Source: Zelopaecilomyces penicillatus (Eukaryota; Ascomycota; Sordariomycetes; Hypocreales; Pseudodiploosporaceae). From it: a stretch of 64,000 bases of DNA. Position 1 is the stretch's first letter; each line of letters begins with the position of its first letter. The stretch spans positions 2,232,001 to 2,296,000 of the forward strand of contig VCCP01000001.1 in NCBI GenBank assembly GCA_005765155.1, in the 5' to 3' direction. The position numbers and the translations under genes were made by a program. Below are positions 1-12,204 of the stretch, in pieces. The notes beneath the pieces were generated by a model. That model was not told the origin of the DNA and did not search any database. It saw only the letters and a program-made list of their open reading frames with translations.

Positions 1-1171
1 GCAATGAACGCATGCATTGGATTGAATTACAGCTTTTAGGCTCTAGGCACTCCGGACAACGAAAAACAAAAGGGAAACAAAAGGGATTTACAGGGTCATC
101 CAGCCCACAGAGATGAACTCCATAGTAGTAAGCAAAATTTCCAGTCCGCCTCCCCAGCCATAGGTCAGCCACTTGTGTGTACCCCAGGTCGGAAACGAGC
201 GAGTTATCAAGCGGCTGACTGACGTCGTCGTCGCACTTATTCCTCCCCTCTCAAGAGTCCGAGTATCATCTTGCACCATCCATCCCCATCGCGGATGACT
301 AACTAACTGACTGACTTCGCTAGCCTAACTTGGCCCGTCCGGCTCTCCTTTATCCAGACATTACTTGCAAAAGTTTGAATGTGGGAGGGGGGTACGTAGT
401 AAGGGGGGGCCGAAAGAAGAGGGTCGGTGGCGGCAGGGCTGGGGACCGGTCTTGTGCTGCCGGGCCCTTTCATCTAGCTGAGCGTAGCGGATGTAAGAGA
501 CACGGAGACTTGCTTGTTTAGTCCGGCAGAAGCTTCAGCCTATAGCATCGCGGCCTTGCCTAGTTTTGACCAGGACCAGGCCGTTTCAAACGTGTTCGCC
601 CCAATCCTAAACGCATGTCGTCCGCATGCAGAGCTGAGTTGGTTAGGTAGGGGTTTTGCTTTTCTTTTACTTCTCTTGCTTAGTTGTAATTATGTACTTA
701 CTTTCTTTCCCCAATCACGCACCCAAGGCACCGCACATTAGCCTGGCTTGCAAAACTACTAGGACTTCTTTTTATGTAGATGCATCATACGGCAAGGTAT
801 GTATGTAAGTAGCTAATTACATGCAGACGTGCGTGGGCACCATATGCAGGTTTGGTATTGTGTCATGTACGTGTACGGAGCCGGCCATGCGCGATTTGCT
901 GTTTTCTTCTCTTTCGTTCTCTTCCTCTCTATCCTATACGCGCGCGCGCGCTCTCCCAATATTTTCTTTTTCACCTGGCTTCCTTGGAATAATATGCATG
1001 CGTTTCATAGGAGTAGACGGTAGAAAAAGGAGGCTTTTGCCTATTTAGACGCATCAGCTTATTTTAGTTTTCTTTTCTGGGAAAATTTTTCCTTGTTCCA
1101 AATTTTTTCGGACCAATTCTCTGGACACACCTCGGCCGTCCTTCCGTGGCCCCCATCTTGAAAGGTCCCCG

Positions 1172-1188
1172 CCCCCCCCCCCCCCCCC
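1172..1188. repeat. C homopolymer, 17 bases
   Basis: This is an uninterrupted run of 17 C on the plus strand. Similar runs occur at 2324-2341, 3102-3118 and 60301-60328. Confidence 0.95.
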
Positions 1189-2323
1189 GGTCTGGTCCCA
1201 TCGGGTGTCGTCGTTGGTCCCTAAAAGAACGATACCTCCTGGGATGCCATTTCCGGCTGCCAACCGAACCAGCGCGCGGGAAAGAAAATGGACGGATACG
1301 AAGTCATCATGCACTGGGCACGCGTCGATGCTCACAACAGCATGCACCAAGTACAGTACCTGCAAGCATGCAATATACCGTACTTTGTGTGCGAGCATGT
1401 TCCCTGCCGGCACCCAAACAATAATTGATTGTCCTCGACACGCTGCACATCGGCATTGGAGGAGTAGGAGGGGGGAAGGGGGGCGAATCGCAAGGACAGG
1501 CCGACGAAACGAGAATGTCAATGACCTTGTTAGTGGTGGAGCAGAGGGCGAGTTATTAATATGGATGGCAAGGGATGGCGAGTGGATAGCGCCAGCAGGC
1601 GTGCTACAGGGGCTACACGCGGCAGCAACCACCAATAGGTATCGTGTGCTGCTGGAATAGGTATGGAGGCCCACGGCAGCCTACAACGTAGTACCTACTA
1701 GGCAAGTCTCAGAGAGTCGATGAATTCTTAACCAAGCTGCCTTTGGATGTACTGGTAGCTGGATACAGGCCGAAATGTTCCCATAGCAGGGGTTTCTGTT
1801 AATCTACCTACTGTAGTTAGGTGGTCTGGTTTTGGCTGAATCCTGAGAGATGAGCCAGGGGGGGGTTCCTTTCTGCGGGCAACAAGCAACAAGCGAAAAA
1901 CCACGATAGCAACATCAACATCATCAAAAGGACGACAGGGCCGGGCTGGATATGTGCATTGACTGAAGCGGATTGGTCTTTCAATGGTCTTGTTTTTGGT
2001 GGCTTGTTCATCGCCCTTTTCTTTACGGACTGGCACATACGAATCCAGGACAGTGCACGAAGATAGTAACCTGTACTACTACTGTACTACGCACTACCTC
2101 TTTCGTACAACACAGCGGCACCACCAACAGGTGACAACCCTGCACCAAGATCTCGTAAGTCTACACGTGGAATAAGGTGAGAAGCTACTAATTAATCGCC
2201 TTACCTCTTAGTATACTTTGCATTATACATACATGTCTAGATATTAGATGGCACTATGATGACTCTAATACTTGACACCAGTTAGGATTCCCATCGTCAC
2301 TATGCCCCATTGTTTACGTCTCA

Positions 2324-2341
2324 CCCCCCCCCCCCCCCCCC
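2324..2341. repeat. C homopolymer, 18 bases
   Basis: This is an uninterrupted run of 18 C on the plus strand, in the gene desert. Confidence 0.95.
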
Positions 2342-3101
2342 GTTCCCGGGTTGCAGTGAGTGTCCGTGTAGTCGCCCATCTGGTTAGACCCGAAAACTAC
2401 CATTGGGCCCTAAAGTTCCTAAACACGGAGCACCAGTTCGTCGTCGTCGTCGTCGTCTTCGTCGCCATCGCCATCGCCTCTCTGTGTTGTAGCCTTTGTT
2501 GGATTAGGTTAGTAGTTCTGGCTACTTCCCACCACCAGCAACAACCTAACCCAACTCTACACAAATACCTTGTCCTGTCATACTTGAGGTCTAATGGCCT
2601 GGTGCATCAACGAATGAAGATTGCGCTAGCCGACTGGTACAGACAAGAGACATTGTGCGTGCGTCTCCAGAACAGAGCATGGATACGCGCGAGAGAGCGA
2701 GAGGGGATGAGAGACAAACATGGTGTAAGAGAGAGACATTTCAGAGAGAGAGAGAGAGCCGCCGTAAATAGGTAACACAAGCATCTTGACGGGGTTAAAC
2801 GTAAACCAACCACCCACACCACACCAGAGCCATGCGCCGTGGGCGGCTACTGAATGGACTGGCAAGCCGCCGATCTGTAACTGCCGCCGCCTCCGACGCT
2901 GACGCATTCATTCACAGTTGATTCGTCCCTAGGCTGCGCCATCCGAAACCCAAAACACCACAACAAAACAAAAACACAAAGATCACAACGACGATGGCAT
3001 CAGGGCAATGCTTAATGCGGCCAACTGATTGACCTGGTGCATCGTGTATGTACCTTGTGTATCTATCTATTTACTTATTTATTTCTTTGCTTGCTTGCTT
3101 G

Positions 3102-3118
3102 CCCCCCCCCCCCCCCCC
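3102..3118. repeat. C homopolymer, 17 bases
   Basis: A run of 17 C follows directly on TTGC tetranucleotide repeats (about 3086-3101). Confidence 0.95.
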
Positions 3119-4469
3119 TGCTTGCCCTGCCTAACCTTACCTCGGTACCATACCACCAGATAAAGTATAGTATAGTACATTTTCAGCAAGGTACCTAGTT
3201 GGTGCTAATCCATCCACCCAGCTGCATACTCAGTACCTACCTACCTACACACGTATCCATGGATGTGAGTTAATAACGATGATTAGTGGGCTAGCCGACG
3301 TCGCCCGCCCTGAGAGCAACGGGCATTCCTGTTGCCATGTTTCCTCCGTCTCCGTGGATCAACAAGTCCTTGCGAGGCGAGGTAGATAGATAGGCAGGTG
3401 GCAGGTAGGCAGGAGGCCATAGCCCAGAGAGCCGATGCAGCAATGAACTTCTGAGGCTGCAAGTGTCTGCATCGTGTCTTGATTGCAACGCTGTTTTGGA
3501 GGTGTTTTAATTGCCCAGATCCTAGCCATCGCTCCGATGCCAGGGCTTTTGAGGGGCCCGGGTGCCACCGAGTGCGGATATGGGTGGAAGATTGCTGACT
3601 ACTGACGAGACTATCTGATTGCTAAATTATGTGGTGTCGTACATTCCAATGTTGGCCACCATGCCGCTTGTTGCAACCACGAAAACCTAAAACCTGCCCG
3701 GCCTAATCCCACTACGGAGGCAATCGGTGTGCCACCATCCTACCGTTGCACTGGCAACTAACATTGGTCCTGCTACCTACTGTAGCCGTTAACTTACTAG
3801 TTGCTGGATACTAAAAACCTTGGGCAAGCTTGGATATGTACTGTGCCAAGTTTACACACTGATGACCGCCACTTATACGAGCAAATCTTTAGCCATCCTT
3901 CGTAAAGAACCTGTCTGTGTCTGCCCACATTACATCTATGGACAGGTGTACAGTACTGAACCAAAGATTTTAAATGGGGGTGGGCAAAAGCGGCTAGACT
4001 GATAATCAGGTATTATACCTTCTCTGCTAGGTAATGGAAAGACTGGTTGCAAAATATGCACGAACTTGAGACGAATAGGCATGTGACAAAAGAAACCCGA
4101 ACCGGGGGTAGGTAGGTAATATACGGTGACGAGCACTGCAAAATTACACATACCAAAAGAGATGCCGTAAACGCTTTCACTACGCCCCATTCAAAGGTTA
4201 GCCTCAACAGATAATGCTTACTATTCCTATGACACGTCGTACGTAAGTATTAGATGTTATAGTATAACAATTACAAAGTACGGATACGTCGCTGATAATC
4301 AGCAACCAGCCGCGGTGTTATCAGTCAAACAAGCTGCGCCGAAAGACAAACGCACACGGGCGCCGAGCAGTGAAAGATACATTGACAGGCGGGCTCCTTG
4401 CCGAGGTATCTCTCTCTGTAACTCAGAGCATTGAGGATATTGCCAGGTCAGCTTCAGCAGGCGATTTGA

Positions 4470-4505
4470 AAACGGAGAGACGGCCACGACCGGCCGTCTC
4501 CGTTT
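4470..4505. repeat. Strong inverted repeat (hairpin)
   Basis: The left arm AAACGGAGAGACGGCC pairs with the right arm GGCCGTCTCCGTTT, with a 6-base loop and a 2-base bulge in the left arm. The stem has 14 pairs and is GC-rich. No T run follows and no gene lies nearby, so a terminator role is not supported. Confidence 0.8.
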
Positions 4506-7500
4506 CGTAACAAGAAGTTTTAAGTGGACGGAGTGATGAGGGATCTGCCAGCAGGTGCGACTAACATTAATACTTCCAACCACAATGTTGTGCGTATAGT
4601 ATGTATTTGCTAGGAATAGCGAAGCCGCCCCTCCATGTTCCATTCAATTCCTTCCGAAGCCGTTAAAAGGTATCGGGTACGCTGGGACCGCGGCGGATGG
4701 AGCCAAAGTGATGTGTCCCCTGTACTCCGCCTAATCAAGGTTGCATTAAAGGCTGCCAAGCGCTGTCGGGGCCCCTCTGAGAATTGCCTGTGAGGTCTCT
4801 CAAGGGTATACGAAGTTGTCCCAGTCGGAGAAAAAAAAGCAGCAAGCCTTTGGAGGCGCTAATAAGAGTTGACCCTTGCGAGCCGGGGATGTGTGTCTGA
4901 GACAGTGTTGGACCACTTGCACGGTTAGAACCTGAGAACTTGGACTCCGATTCAGCTGGTTGCCAAGTTTAGATGCAGCCAGTAAGACGAAGGGTTCCTG
5001 GGGCCGAATGCAAAAGACACCAAAAGAGCGGCGGTATTTGAAGCTCCCTGCCTAAAGGGGGAACAACATCCATCCATTTCAATAGTCGCAGGTACTTACT
5101 TGTACGAGCTCCGAAGGCATGCACATCACCACCTAACGTACAATTATGATCTCCCTACCTACCAACTTCGGTGCTATAGGCAAGGTACTAGGTTTGTCAC
5201 AAGTTCACACCCACGTCTGACTGGGTCTGGGCAGCTCGGACGGAGTGTGGTTGCGACTCCAATAAGGCATTTGCCTGCAACCTGTATTCCTTGTAATAAG
5301 GCAGGGAAATGTGGTTGTGCGGAGAACGTTTGCAGATTAACTCACATCGCATCATATTCCCCTGTGTGTCCATCTGCCGTGGCCCTATTAATGGCACAGT
5401 TCCCATTGGGAATTGGCGATTAAAGCTCGCGGCATTATGGATCCTGGCCTCTTATCCCCGATTTTCACTGGCAGAAGTGCCGCAACCTGCACGTGCATGA
5501 ATGAGTATGTTTCCCCAGCGCTTGGTCCAGCGTTTAAACTTGAGCCACACTTAGCTCAGGTCTTTCTAGCGTATGCTGCGTATTACATCACTGCAAGGAC
5601 ACACGTCGCGTTTGATCACATCATCTCCACATTGGTTTAGGTTTTCAGAACAAGGGAAAGTGCATCACTTGGAGCAAACACACTCACTCGGGCGTCTCCG
5701 ACGAGTGGCGGTCGTCATTATGACCCCAAAGTCAGTGTGTCATGAAAAATGTCCCCACACGGCATTTTTGGACCTGCTTTAGAAGTCAAGCCATGTCGCA
5801 TGGGAGCGCATCAGAACGTGCCTCCAGGGTGCTTTTTGGCGCCAGCACTAGTTACCCCATTCACAACGCTGACATTTGGTCAGCTAATCAATTAAAGACC
5901 TGAACTTGATGTAAGAAAGGTAACCTACTACGTAGTACGTGGTGTCTGCCTTCTGAATGAACCATCCAGTATTGCACTCTAAGTAGGGGAAATCAAAGTT
6001 CGAGGGTGGGAATGCAGAAAATGAGACTGGATATGGAGAATACATGTCATGTTCTACCTTCCTGTGAGTAGATCTGGCACCTGCAATTGTCAAGAGGTAG
6101 GTACTAGCAAGTAGGCAGTCAATGGAGAAGGTACGACGGACGTATGGAGTGAAGGTAGGACTCGCTTCCTTCCCAATACAATCAACCTCTGTGGTAGACG
6201 GGGTAAAATACAAAGTAGCTCCTGCTGTCACGGCTTCCCATCAGATGTCGCCTACGAACCCGCATTCATCTGCGCGGAGATTCAATAGCATATCATCATT
6301 AACGCTTCTGCTCAAAGATCCGTCTGCATCTAGCCTAACAGGTCCCCCGACCATCCTCACCCAGCATCCGCCACCATCCAGCCGCCATTTCCATCTTCAA
6401 ACCCCCGCAACGCCGGGTGGCGCAAATCCGGCAAACAACTTGGTGCATTCTTCAAGATAATCCAGTTATGATCCCGCCTCTGCAGCCCGTTGCTCATGCG
6501 GGTGGGCTCCGCCAACCTGCAATGGACTGTCAGGGTACTCCTTGACACCCCATCGCAAAACAGCTCTCTTATTTACAGGCATTCGTATCCTGGCCATTAC
6601 CTGAAATCTTGGCCCAGGCAGGCCACCGTTGATAGCCAGCTCGTTGGCCTATCTTCTGCCTGCATCACGGCCCATGGATGATTGATGATGTATACAACCA
6701 CCCTCCCCTCGTCCCTGACTCCGAAGAGGTGGCGAAACAATAACGGCCTTGCAGCCCACAACACGCGATCCAACGTGGCCATATTCCCTGTTGTGGAGGC
6801 GGAGGTAAGTTAATGAACTCATATGTAGGTGGTTGAAGAGCGGTGCCACCTATTGACACCCCTTGCCAGAACGCCATTTTTCTTGCTCTGGGTAACGATC
6901 AGCTCCCCTGTTTTGGTTGAACACACCAAAGCGAGTCTGAGACCTTGTTAGCAAAGCATGGATCCGGCTGTACTCTTCTGTTCAGCATACCAAAAATAGT
7001 TTCCCCGTGTAACCTTGTTTCATTATCCACTCTACTACCCGCGGCAACTCCACCCAGACGACTCCCTATTTCTCCTCACGGCTGGATGGAATGGTGAGGA
7101 AGATATCCTGGACGGCGCATTGTATTGTTTGATCCGGAGAGAAGGACGTTTGGGCTGGTGGACATTCATCTATCTCATGCCCGATCTGGCCAAACCGCAA
7201 ATGAACTTATTGGTTATTTGGCAATGACACTCTTGTCCTTCTTTGACCCCACTCAGACAATGGTCACCTGTAACCATTCTGGTCATTATTGTCTCTAAAG
7301 ATCTGCGTCTTGGTCTCACCCTGATCATTGATGCCCTTGCTCGTATCATGGTCATGAAGACGAATTCTTCAGGCGCAATATCTCTGAGACGCCGACCATG
7401 AATCGCCAAATATGGCCAATCGCTCACGGGTGGCTGAATGATGTGTGTGGTCTCAGTGTTCAAACCTTCATAACTCTTTTCAATTTGGAATTTCCTCACT

Positions 7501-10500
7501 ATGCTGCGTGATAACAACAAGCTTATTACAAACACTTCTACGCCAAAGACGAGAGGTCATTAGTGACGACTCTCGGACTGTATTATGATATAGAAGCTCT
7601 GATAACTTACTGAACCTTTGATACTTGCGGGTTTACACATTTTAGCGCGGCCTGTATTGCGTTATTGAGTGAGCCCTGAATGACAGAGTGTCTGCGTCAC
7701 ATCACATCGGTCCAATACAAAGCGTCGTCTATTCTTTATTTGAGTTCGGCCAATTGGTCTACCTACGGCGCATGGACATCATCTCAACCCCCAACAATAC
7801 GTATATCGATGCTTCCCTGTCAATTCTTTGTTGCAAGCACTCAACTATGGGTCGATTACTGGAATCTAAGTTTCGGCCTTTGCGTTGGGAAGGGGGGCAG
7901 TTAATTGATATCTGCCAAAGGGCGAACTAGTGAACTTTTATGAAGGTCTTCAAATCCTTTCCGATTCTAGATCCGACAAGCTTTGAAAAGAATTCGGGTT
8001 CACCGACGAGAGATCACTTGATTAATAACCGAACATGCCACTTGTTGATAGTGATATGGTTGCTGGCCCAAGGAGCGGTTCAGCGCCTTGCGAACCATAA
8101 CATGGGGTCTTGATTTTTTGTTCCTCAGTCGCTAGTTCCTGGACAGCCAATCAACTTGATATTGGCCATCATAAGATGATAGCAATACAGATCTTCGTTT
8201 TCATAAGGCTGGGGTATTTGTATATTGTAGCGACTAGTTGTGTGTTTCAAACGCGAGACTCTGTCGGACGGAAGGGCCGATAGGGTGCAACTTGGCTTGC
8301 GGCCTACCATGAACCCACTACCGGCGTATGGCAGGCTGCGTAAAAAATCTCCTCAGTCTGGCTTGACGCCTTGAAATGTTGATAGTGCTGCTGCATGCAT
8401 CGTTAGAGTATAGGCTCACTGATTGGGACAGGGGGGCAGGGGTTTTGCTCCCAATCCTGGGTCTTTGAGTGGTCTATTTCCTAGCCATTAGCAATGTGTC
8501 TACGGCACAAGGCTCGCTAATGGCTTTGCAATCAAATAGTCGCAGGTCCTTCAAAGACACACAGCGGCTGGTTTAGAACACGGGTGATGATATTCTTATT
8601 TTTTGAAGCGTCTGGTACTTAAATGGAATATTCACCCATCTGCAGAGAACCGCAATGCAAGGTTTCACGGTCGTTCCCCAAGCGTCACCGTCCTTGCAAG
8701 AGTGGTCTGCCAGTGGAAGTTGAACTCAATTGAACAAGGAGAAGCCCTGCTAGTCGTCTTGAACTCTTCCGAAGGGCGCCAAGTGGCGTTGATCGGGTTG
8801 TAATACATAACTTGAGCTCAGCAAAACTACGTGGGAAAGCCACATTCATCGTCTTCCTCCATGTCCTCAGCCGCGCGAGGAATGTCATTGCGGGGTGGCC
8901 AAACGAGATGGTAGTTTCCACATTCTGTTGTCAAACATTGACGGCTATGAATCTGTGTGTTGACATCGGCCGCAACAGCGCCATGAAGCTATTATGGCCG
9001 GGTGAATTGACATGGGCTTGATGAGGTGTCGATTCTGCATGTATGCCTGATATTTAGCACATGAGTGTGGCTTCTTCCTTACCAACCGGGATTACCGATG
9101 TCTTTTTTCAAGTTCCGCAACTGCTTTGGGGTATTTATTTCCTGGAGAGCGCTTAGGCAAATACTAAACAACTGACGGAATGAACACGGAAGGTGGTCAT
9201 TCAAGAAAAGCGTACATGCGCTCTCTTCTTCTCATGCTCACTCTGCTCATTGAGTAGCCACCAAGATCATATTAAATGGGCCATTTTCACTCATGGAAAT
9301 GGTAATGTACCAGCCAAAATCACACTCTTTGAATACATGCCTGACAATGTGCTCCACCCCCGCACGTATTACCGTTCCTTGTTGGATATCAGGCCCTTCT
9401 GCCGGCAAGTGTGCCACACCACACCCAAACTTATTGGCGCTATGATGGCTCAATTGGAACGAATCCCAAAATGGGCAGGCTTTAAAAGCTCATTCATGGC
9501 GTGTTGGGGACTCTGAATAAATAATATAGGTGAGCCTCGTGGGTTCGTAGCTGGGACAAGTTCTGTACAGAGTACGAAGTGCAGATACTGACTTTTCTTA
9601 CCCTCTTCCAAACATTCAAAGTCGTAAAGAAGCAAAAGTCGGCATGCGCCAAGCTGAAGTAAGCGAAGAAAGGAGACTTGATCCCACTAAACAGAAAGGC
9701 TCTTGTTGCACTCATCGTTACAATTATGATCTATTTACGAAACTTCCGCTGAGAACGATTCTTTCATCAATGGGCTTTAGACTTCTCGCGAAGATGCTGA
9801 TTACTCACACGCCTCCCCGCCACTATAGACGCGATTGCCGAGCCAGACACTCTCATTTTAGCTTCACTGCTGACGACAACTTTGTTCAAAACATACGAAA
9901 GTACGGATACAAAGGTGCTATTTGCGCCAAGGACTCGTTGCCCAAATAGCTGCCACCCATTTTTTGGTGCCACTTGCTCGATCTCATAGCCGCCATGGCT
10001 AGACACATGCAATCACAACAAAGACTTGAGCCGCTGCAGGTCAACGTGTCGAATAGATCATACACATGGTAACCACGAGGAAGAGACGGGGTTATTGCGT
10101 TAGCATCAACACAACTCTGACAAACTAATATAGTCTTAAAAACAAATATGTAGCTAAGCTTGCAAAAAATATTCATATAGGAGGACTATGGACACACCGA
10201 CAAGGGACGGGCGTGCGAAAAGCTGTTGTTTGCTTCATAGAATGTGCCTTGCAATTAATAGCTGGTACATGGGATGGGGACCTTGTTTGCTTTCACAATA
10301 TACTAACAGCGCTGCTGTACATAGATGACATGCATCATGCGCTCGCCTTGGCCGCCACGTACTAAGAGAACAACTATTAGCCCAGCTCTGATGTGGTTGA
10401 ATTCGTATAAACTAGCATCGAACCATCAAGTATCGGACCCCCGTCGCCCTAGTCGAAATCCGATCATGGCTGCAACCACAATCCACCACGGTGTCGACAA

Positions 10501-12204
10501 ATATATTACCTACACACACACACATACCCACACAACACATACATTTACATTACCACATGTCTGGACAGACCTTGTTGCCATCGCTCCCAATGCCCAATAC
10601 TGGCCCATCCATCCCAACATTTCCCTGCCGTGCATAAGTGGCGCGTCGAGGTTGCTCTGTAGAAAACACCCGTTGCAACCCTGTATTTTCTACTCTGTGC
10701 CAGTTTCCTTCTTCCTTTTCTACTTCTAGCCACCATCCACCGTGCTAAATAGCCCCCCGCCCATGTATCCCAGATCCCAGTCTCTGCGAGGCTCTAGGAT
10801 TTCCACGCTTCTTCACCGAACTTCCACCCACCATCCTTCCCAGCCTTGCCCTGTCTTTTTTTTTTTTGCCTTTGCCTGCCCTACCTCTCTTTTTTTTTTT
10901 TCCTGGTACTTTCTTGCCCTAGCTTATAAAACCCGCTCCCTCCATCCATCCACCCACCCACATCCCTAGGGCGGTAAATACGTACGGATATGGCTTTCGT
11001 ACCTTGCTGCTGGCTTGCTAACACCCATTGGAACAGCCGTGGTTTCTTTTGTTCTGCCTGTGCCAACTATAAGGGGGGGGGAGGGGGGCAAAAAAGCCCA
11101 CCCCACCATGGAACGTGGTTTTTCGGTTGACCGTGCCGACTCTCACGAACCAGACAAAGGGCCCTGGCTGGCACCTCATAGAACTGGAACCCTTCGGCTG
11201 CGCACATGTGAACGAAGGCACGTGCAGACTAACACATTTACATGCCAAACCACATCGGCTTCGATGGAGGAGAGTGGTGCGGATCGTTGTTAAACGAAGG
11301 AATGAGTAATGCTTGTGTAGAGGCTGTTGAGCTGCCATTGAGTTTGGTTCTATTGGATACTGGGTTGTGGGCACAGAGTGATGCGATGCCGCCGTAATAG
11401 GGCGTCGTCTTATTCACTTTCCTAGTTTCTAAACCAAGAAGTCGCCTTGACCAAGAAAAGGAGGCGGGAAAAAGTCGTGTATGCATGGTATACTTCGTAT
11501 GCTATCCTGAATCCAATTCCCCCTCCCTCTAACGCTACTCTGACTCTCGCTCTGCCCTTTGTTACCGATTCCGCTGCTTTTTCTCCTCCTCAGGCAGGCT
11601 ACCTTCATCCCCAGAATTTTGCTCATCCTCGAGGTACGCTTTGTCATACCTAAGCTGCATCACCCCCGTTTTCTTTTATTCAGGTAACCGCTCGGTACAA
11701 TCATGACCAATATTTGCGCATTGACACCGCAACTCGCTCAATACGTCATTCATAAACAGAAATAGAAAATGAGAAGCTAAAAGTGCGACGGGAACAAAGG
11801 GGAGAAGGGTTTGTTGGTAGCCCTGGACTATTATAGATGTAAATCCCTAAATCCCGGCATTCCCAACGCTCCTTGCTCAATGCCAAGTAGTACAGGAAAT
11901 AGAGAAAACGCTTTCAAAATATCATCTATCCATCCTTATGCCAACCTTGAGAAAAATAATAAGACGAAAGATATAAATAGTGGGAAAAGAAAAGCGGGGG
12001 AGAAAAGGGTACGTTTGATCTTTTTGAAGGCTTTAATTCGTCTGTGCTTCTCGTAAATCTCCCCTGATTACGCCCAGACCTTTCACGATGCTGTGAGATA
12101 GTTTGGACATGCCTGTTGGTTGACTTTTTCGGATACTTTCATTATTGTGGTTGCAGTCGCTATCATAGTTTCGCTTGAATTAATTAGACGGCATAGAACT
12201 CATC

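Larger units (their letters stand above)
1..12204. other. Gene-poor region, no supportable gene
   Basis: No reading frame here resembles a known family, and I found no pair of exons that join into one. The longest open frame (206 codons on the minus strand, 1054-1674) is low-complexity and overlaps other open frames. The region holds C homopolymers, CA/GA and TACC-type microsatellites, and a strong hairpin near 4,470-4,505. A degraded mobile element cannot be excluded, but no terminal repeats or transposase motifs are visible. Confidence 0.6.

Noticed and set aside
1054..1674. 206-codon open frame on the minus strand
   Set aside because: It includes a poly-Gly stretch made by the C run and is otherwise low-complexity; it overlaps plus-strand frames of similar size.
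7170..7535. 121-codon open frame on the minus strand
   Set aside because: It looks protein-like in composition but has no recognisable motif and no neighbouring exon with fitting splice sites.
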